NCBI GenBank assembly: GCA_014189435.1
Contig: CP050293.1
Coordinates: 7,151,001-7,215,000 of the forward strand
Source: Mesorhizobium loti
GTDB lineage: Bacteria; Pseudomonadota; Alphaproteobacteria; Rhizobiales; Rhizobiaceae
Length of the DNA: 64,000 nucleotides
Reading direction: 5' to 3'
Each line of letters begins with the position of its first letter. Position 1 is the first letter of the stretch. Below the pieces are notes generated by a model, which worked only from the letters and a program-made list of their open reading frames with translations, ran no database searches and was not told the origin of the DNA. This document shows, piece after piece, positions 60,712 to 64,000 of the stretch. A program made the translations under genes and the position numbers.

Positions 60712-62271
60712 ATGCATTCACCGAGCGAAGCCGCCGCCGTCCCGTTGACCAGCCCGGTCACGAATGGAACGTTCTGTCCGCAGTCGCAGCGGCGCTTCGT
60801 GCTCATCGCGGCAATCCTGGCCTCGGCGCTCGGCTTCATCGACGGTTCGATCCTGGCCATCGCCACACCGGCCATCCGCGTCAACCTCGGCGCCAGCCTG
60901 GCTGAGGCGCAGTGGATTTCAAATGCCTATGCGTTGACGCTCTCAGCGCTGATCCTAGCCGGTGGCGCTGCCGGCGATCGATTCGGCCTGCGCCGCGCCT
61001 TCGTGGCGGGCATTGCGTTGTTCATTGTCGCTTCGCTTGCCTGTGCGCTGGCGCCGAATGCGGTGGTGCTGATCGCATTTCGTGCCGTCCAGGGCATTGG
61101 TGCGGCGATCATGGTGCCGGGCAGTCTCGCCATCATCGCCAAAGCCTACCCGAAAAAGGAACGCGGGCGCGCCATCGGCATCTGGGCGGCGGCTTCGGCG
61201 CTGACCACGGCACTTGGCCCGGTGCTTGGCGGCTTCGTGCTGTCGGCTTTCGGCGACGGCATCTGGCGGGCGATCTTCGCCATCAACCTGCCGCTCGGCC
61301 TGATCTCGATCTATCTGCTGCTGGCCAAGATTCCAGCCGACGCGCCGACGGAGAAACGCAGCCTGGATCTCGGCGGCGCCGCGCTCGCGACATTGGCCTT
61401 CGGCGCGCTCGCTTACGGGCTGACCTCAATGAGCGCCAGCGGTGAGGGCCGCATGGCCGGGCCGAGCATTGCCGCCGGCGTCGTATTGCTGGCGGTCTTC
61501 ATCGTCTTCGAACTCCGGCAGCGCGAGCCGATGATCGATCTTAGCCTGTTTCGCGTCGGCGCTTTCGCCGGCGCCAATGTCGCGACGCTCTTCCTCTATT
61601 TCGCGCTGTCGGCCAATCTTTTCTATCTGCCGATGCTGCTGATCGCCGGCTGGGGTCTGAGCACGGCCGAGGTCGGCTTCATCTTCCTGCCCCTGTCGGC
61701 GTCGATCGCACTTTTGTCTGGACCGGTCGGCCAGCTGTCGGACCGGATCGGCCCACGTTTTCCGATCGCCTGCGGCAGCCTCGTCGTGGCTTTCGCCTTT
61801 GCCGGACTTGCCTTGCTCACCCATGCCGGCATGCACAATTTCTGGACAGGAACATTCCCGTTGATGGCGCTGATGGGACTCGGCATGGCGCTGGTGGTGT
61901 CGCCATTGTCGACTGCGATCATGACGGCGGTGGAAGACAAGGATACGGGTGCGGCCTCCGGCATCAACAATGCCGTCTCGCGCATCGGCGGTCTGATCGC
62001 GGTGGCGGCGATGGGTTCGCTCGCCGCCTGGGTCTACGCGAATGCACTGGATGGGAACGCAACGCCCGGCGTGCCTGGCTTTGGCGAGCCGGCGACGGGT
62101 GGACTTGCACCCGCCGTCGATGCGGCAAGGCTCGCCGCCAGCGACGTTGCGTTTGCAGCCGTCTCTTCGGTGACCGCGCTGCTTTGCCTGCTTGCGGCTG
62201 TTATCGCCTGGACGACCATTTCCGGGGAGCGGCTGCCATGGTCGCGGCGCGTCGAGAATCCGCAGGGCTGA
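60712..62271 (+). CDS. MFS exporter, DHA2 family
   Basis: A 519-residue transporter with about fourteen hydrophobic segments, of the EmrB-like drug:H+ antiporter 2 family. Motif A variants are GDRFGLRRA and later SDRIGPRFP. ALGPVLGGF is the motif C-like region. It exports an unknown compound. No regulator is adjacent. The start MHSPSEAAAV is an inference, since Met residues upstream in the frame give no family similarity. Confidence 0.88.
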   Translation: MHSPSEAAAVPLTSPVTNGTFCPQSQRRFVLIAAILASALGFIDGSILAIATPAIRVNLGASLAEAQWISNAYALTLSALILAGGAAGDRFGLRRAFVAGIALFIVASLACALAPNAVVLIAFRAVQGIGAAIMVPGSLAIIAKAYPKKERGRAIGIWAAASALTTALGPVLGGFVLSAFGDGIWRAIFAINLPLGLISIYLLLAKIPADAPTEKRSLDLGGAALATLAFGALAYGLTSMSASGEGRMAGPSIAAGVVLLAVFIVFELRQREPMIDLSLFRVGAFAGANVATLFLYFALSANLFYLPMLLIAGWGLSTAEVGFIFLPLSASIALLSGPVGQLSDRIGPRFPIACGSLVVAFAFAGLALLTHAGMHNFWTGTFPLMALMGLGMALVVSPLSTAIMTAVEDKDTGAASGINNAVSRIGGLIAVAAMGSLAAWVYANALDGNATPGVPGFGEPATGGLAPAVDAARLAASDVAFAAVSSVTALLCLLAAVIAWTTISGERLPWSRRVENPQG

Positions 62272-62278
62272 GAAATCT

Positions 62279-62303
62279 AAAAAGCCCGACGGATCAACCG
62301 TCG
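62279..62303 (-). terminator. Terminator of the M23 peptidase gene
   Basis: On the minus strand CGACGG pairs with CCGTCG around the loop TTGAT, which contains the stop codon, and is followed by GGCTTTTT. It lies in the 22-bp gap to the MFS gene and overlaps the peptidase 3' end. Confidence 0.6.
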
Positions 62304-64000
62304 ATCTTGGCGCTCGCGACTTTCAGCGAATCGCTGTCTTCCTGCTTCAGCAGTTCGTCGATTCGCTCGCGTTCACGCTTGAAGGCGACGAGGTCATCGC
62401 CCTTGAGCACCTTGCCGACAGGCAAGCGGACCCGCATCGGATCGACCTTGGTGCCGTTGACGATCAGCTCGTAGTGAAGATGCGGACCTGTGGCGAGGCC
62501 GGTCTGGCCGAGGAAGCCGATGGTCTGGCCCTGGCGCACATGCACGCCCGGTTCGATGCCTTTGGCAAAAGCGCTCTGGTGATTGTAGGACGTCTCATAG
62601 CCATTGGCATGCCGGATGATGATCTGTTTGCCATAGCCGCCGGCCCAGCCAACCTTCTCGACAGTGCCGTTGCCGGCGGCGATGATCGGCGTGCCGATCG
62701 GCGCGGACCAGTCGACGCCGGTGTGCATGCGGACATAGCCGAGGATCGGATGCTTGCGCGCGCCGAACCCGGAGCGGAATTTCCCGGCGGGCAGGGGATT
62801 GCGCAACAGGAATTGCTCGGCGCTCGAGCCGTCCTCGTCGAAATAGTCAGTGCCGCCGTCCTGCATCTGAAAGCGGTAGAAGTTGCGCGTTTGACCGCCG
62901 AACGTCGCCGAGACGTAGAGAAGCTCGGAGCTGTCCGAGGTCTGGTCGTCGCCATCGGGCTGCGAGAACAGGACTTCGATGCGGTCGGCGGGGTTGAGGC
63001 GGGACTGGAAGTCGACGTCGGACGCCAGCAGCTTGATCAGCCGCTGCGTCATCGCCTTGGACATGCCGTAGGAATAGGCGGCGCGATAGATGCCGTCATA
63101 GACATTGGGCAGGTTGCCGCGCACCACCACCGGCGCCGACGAATCATCGAAGGCCGTCAGCAATTCGGGGTTTGGATCCGGCTCCTGCGCGGGCACATAC
63201 TGGCCGCGATCGTCGAGCGCGATGGTGACGATGTGCTGGGTTCGGTCGTAGACGCTGGTGCGCACGACCTTGGCGTCATCGCCGTGAACCTCCAGGCCGA
63301 CACGCAGCACGGTTCCGGCCTTGAGCGCTGTCGCGTTCAGCAGCTTGGCGATGGCTTCGGCCATGCCGGTGGCGTCTTCACCCGTGTAGCCCGAATCAGC
63401 AAAAGCCTCGGTGACGTCGAGATCCTTGGTGAAGGGGATGATTTCCTCGGCGAAAGCCGGCGCCTGGTCGTCGGCGGTGGCGCGCGGCGCCACCGAGACG
63501 TTTTCCGGCACGATCTTGACGTCGTAGGAGCCAGCCATGCTCTCGGCAAAGGCTTCGCCGAATCGCTGCGGGTCGACATAGTGGAGTGAAGCGACCTGCA
63601 CGGCGCCGTCGCTGAGGTCGGTGCCGGCTTCGCGCACCACCTTTTCCACCTCGTCGGCGGACAGGTCGCTCTTCTCATCGAAGGAAGCCGTCTCGATCGG
63701 GAAATCGACGGTCTTCAGGCTCATCTCGCTTTCGACCTTGGCGCCATAGATCTGGCCGGAAGCGGCAGAGGCGGTCGCCGGCTGGGCACTGTCGTCGCTG
63801 TCGTCGCCGAACACCTGCATCGGGTCAAAGGGCGGGTAGGCGCGGCTGGTGGTGTGGCCGGCGGCCAGCGCCATCTTGATCTGCACGAAAGGCATGGTGT
63901 GGATGACGTCGCGGTCGCCGACCTTGGTGACCATCGACACCTCCATACGCCGGCGATCCTTGGCTTTGGCGATCTGACGCGGCGCCACCAGCCTGGTCGT
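62294..64000 (-). CDS. M23 family peptidoglycan endopeptidase, 5' end beyond the window
   Basis: At least 568 residues are visible and the frame is open at the right edge. The LytM/peptidase M23 domain is at the C-terminus: HTGVDW and GPHLHYEL supply the zinc ligands. Upstream is a long region with repeated SH3/LysM-like features (about 100-330 in the visible part), as in NlpD/DipM-like cell-wall hydrolases. It would act in the periplasm on peptidoglycan. The true start and any signal anchor are not visible. Confidence 0.88.
   Translation of the reverse strand, partial: TTRLVAPRQIAKAKDRRRMEVSMVTKVGDRDVIHTMPFVQIKMALAAGHTTSRAYPPFDPMQVFGDDSDDSAQPATASAASGQIYGAKVESEMSLKTVDFPIETASFDEKSDLSADEVEKVVREAGTDLSDGAVQVASLHYVDPQRFGEAFAESMAGSYDVKIVPENVSVAPRATADDQAPAFAEEIIPFTKDLDVTEAFADSGYTGEDATGMAEAIAKLLNATALKAGTVLRVGLEVHGDDAKVVRTSVYDRTQHIVTIALDDRGQYVPAQEPDPNPELLTAFDDSSAPVVVRGNLPNVYDGIYRAAYSYGMSKAMTQRLIKLLASDVDFQSRLNPADRIEVLFSQPDGDDQTSDSSELLYVSATFGGQTRNFYRFQMQDGGTDYFDEDGSSAEQFLLRNPLPAGKFRSGFGARKHPILGYVRMHTGVDWSAPIGTPIIAAGNGTVEKVGWAGGYGKQIIIRHANGYETSYNHQSAFAKGIEPGVHVRQGQTIGFLGQTGLATGPHLHYELIVNGTKVDPMRVRLPVGKVLKGDDLVAFKRERERIDELLKQEDSDSLKVASAKIDG

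Noticed and set aside
62192..63589. A 465-codon plus-strand frame
   Set aside because: Shadow of the M23 peptidase gene.

Overview
The window looks like chromosomal DNA of a Mesorhizobium-like alphaproteobacterium (Rhizobiales). The evidence is high GC, strongly rhizobial protein sequences, rhizobial gene neighbourhoods (prfA-prmC-DUF4167-clpB; a methyltransferase beside comF-grxC-nitrilase-DUF1178; secA-parvulin close to argJ-GNAT-mutT), and short dispersed intergenic repeats of a kind I associate with Mesorhizobium. No rRNA, CRISPR array, prophage, transposase or plasmid replication gene was found. One tRNA is present, tRNA-Leu(CAA). The assignment to genus is inference from recognition, not from a search.

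Layout. 1-1.3 kb: end of a sugar or glycerol-phosphate type ABC ATPase, and a metallophosphodiesterase. 1.3-5.2 kb: a ferric-iron ABC transporter (fbpABC, minus strand) with an intercistronic terminator after fbpA. 5.4-6.6 kb: an ECF sigma factor and its membrane anti-sigma factor (NrsF type), with a matching autoregulatory promoter. 6.7-8.7 kb: a PAS-GGDEF protein. 8.8-14.3 kb: hydroxybutyryl-CoA dehydrogenase, etfAB, rhomboid protease, corrinoid adenosyltransferase, a small membrane protein and an SDR. 14.3-20.1 kb: BrkB, EamA exporter, gluQ, DNA glycosylase, HNH endonuclease, dsbB and a YqaA-family protein. 20.4-24.9 kb: tRNA-Leu, an unrecognised long coiled-coil protein, an acetyltransferase and a polysaccharide flippase. 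25-33.5 kb: secA, parvulin, TetR, a secreted caspase-like protein, argJ, GNAT and mutT. 33.6-38.3 kb: a Flp pilin, an NDUFAF5-like methyltransferase, comF, grxC, a nitrilase-family amidase, DUF1178 and an orphan HExxH protein. 38.3-42.8 kb: two MarR-controlled divergent units, one for an exporter and one for a flavin monooxygenase plus flavin reductase. 42.8-49.5 kb: ubiG, a GGEEF cyclase, a CHASE3 hybrid kinase and lysC. 49.5-57.9 kb: ptsP, prfA, prmC, a DUF4167 gene interrupted by a one-base shift, and clpB with a good sigma-32 promoter. 57.9-64 kb: MmcQ-like protein, L,D-transpeptidase, TMEM175-like channel, DHA2 exporter, and an M23 endopeptidase cut by the window edge.

Most of the content is core housekeeping. 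The more unusual signals are regulatory or structural: a 156-bp nested palindrome, a repeat family whose copies lie just 5' of start codons, a 13-bp-arm palindromic operator, the DUF4167 frame interruption, and two proteins I cannot place (the coiled-coil protein and the HExxH protein). I did not find a convincing new multi-gene defence or mobile system. The nearest candidate for an undescribed system is the MarR-gated monooxygenase and reductase pair of unknown substrate at 40.3-42.8 kb.
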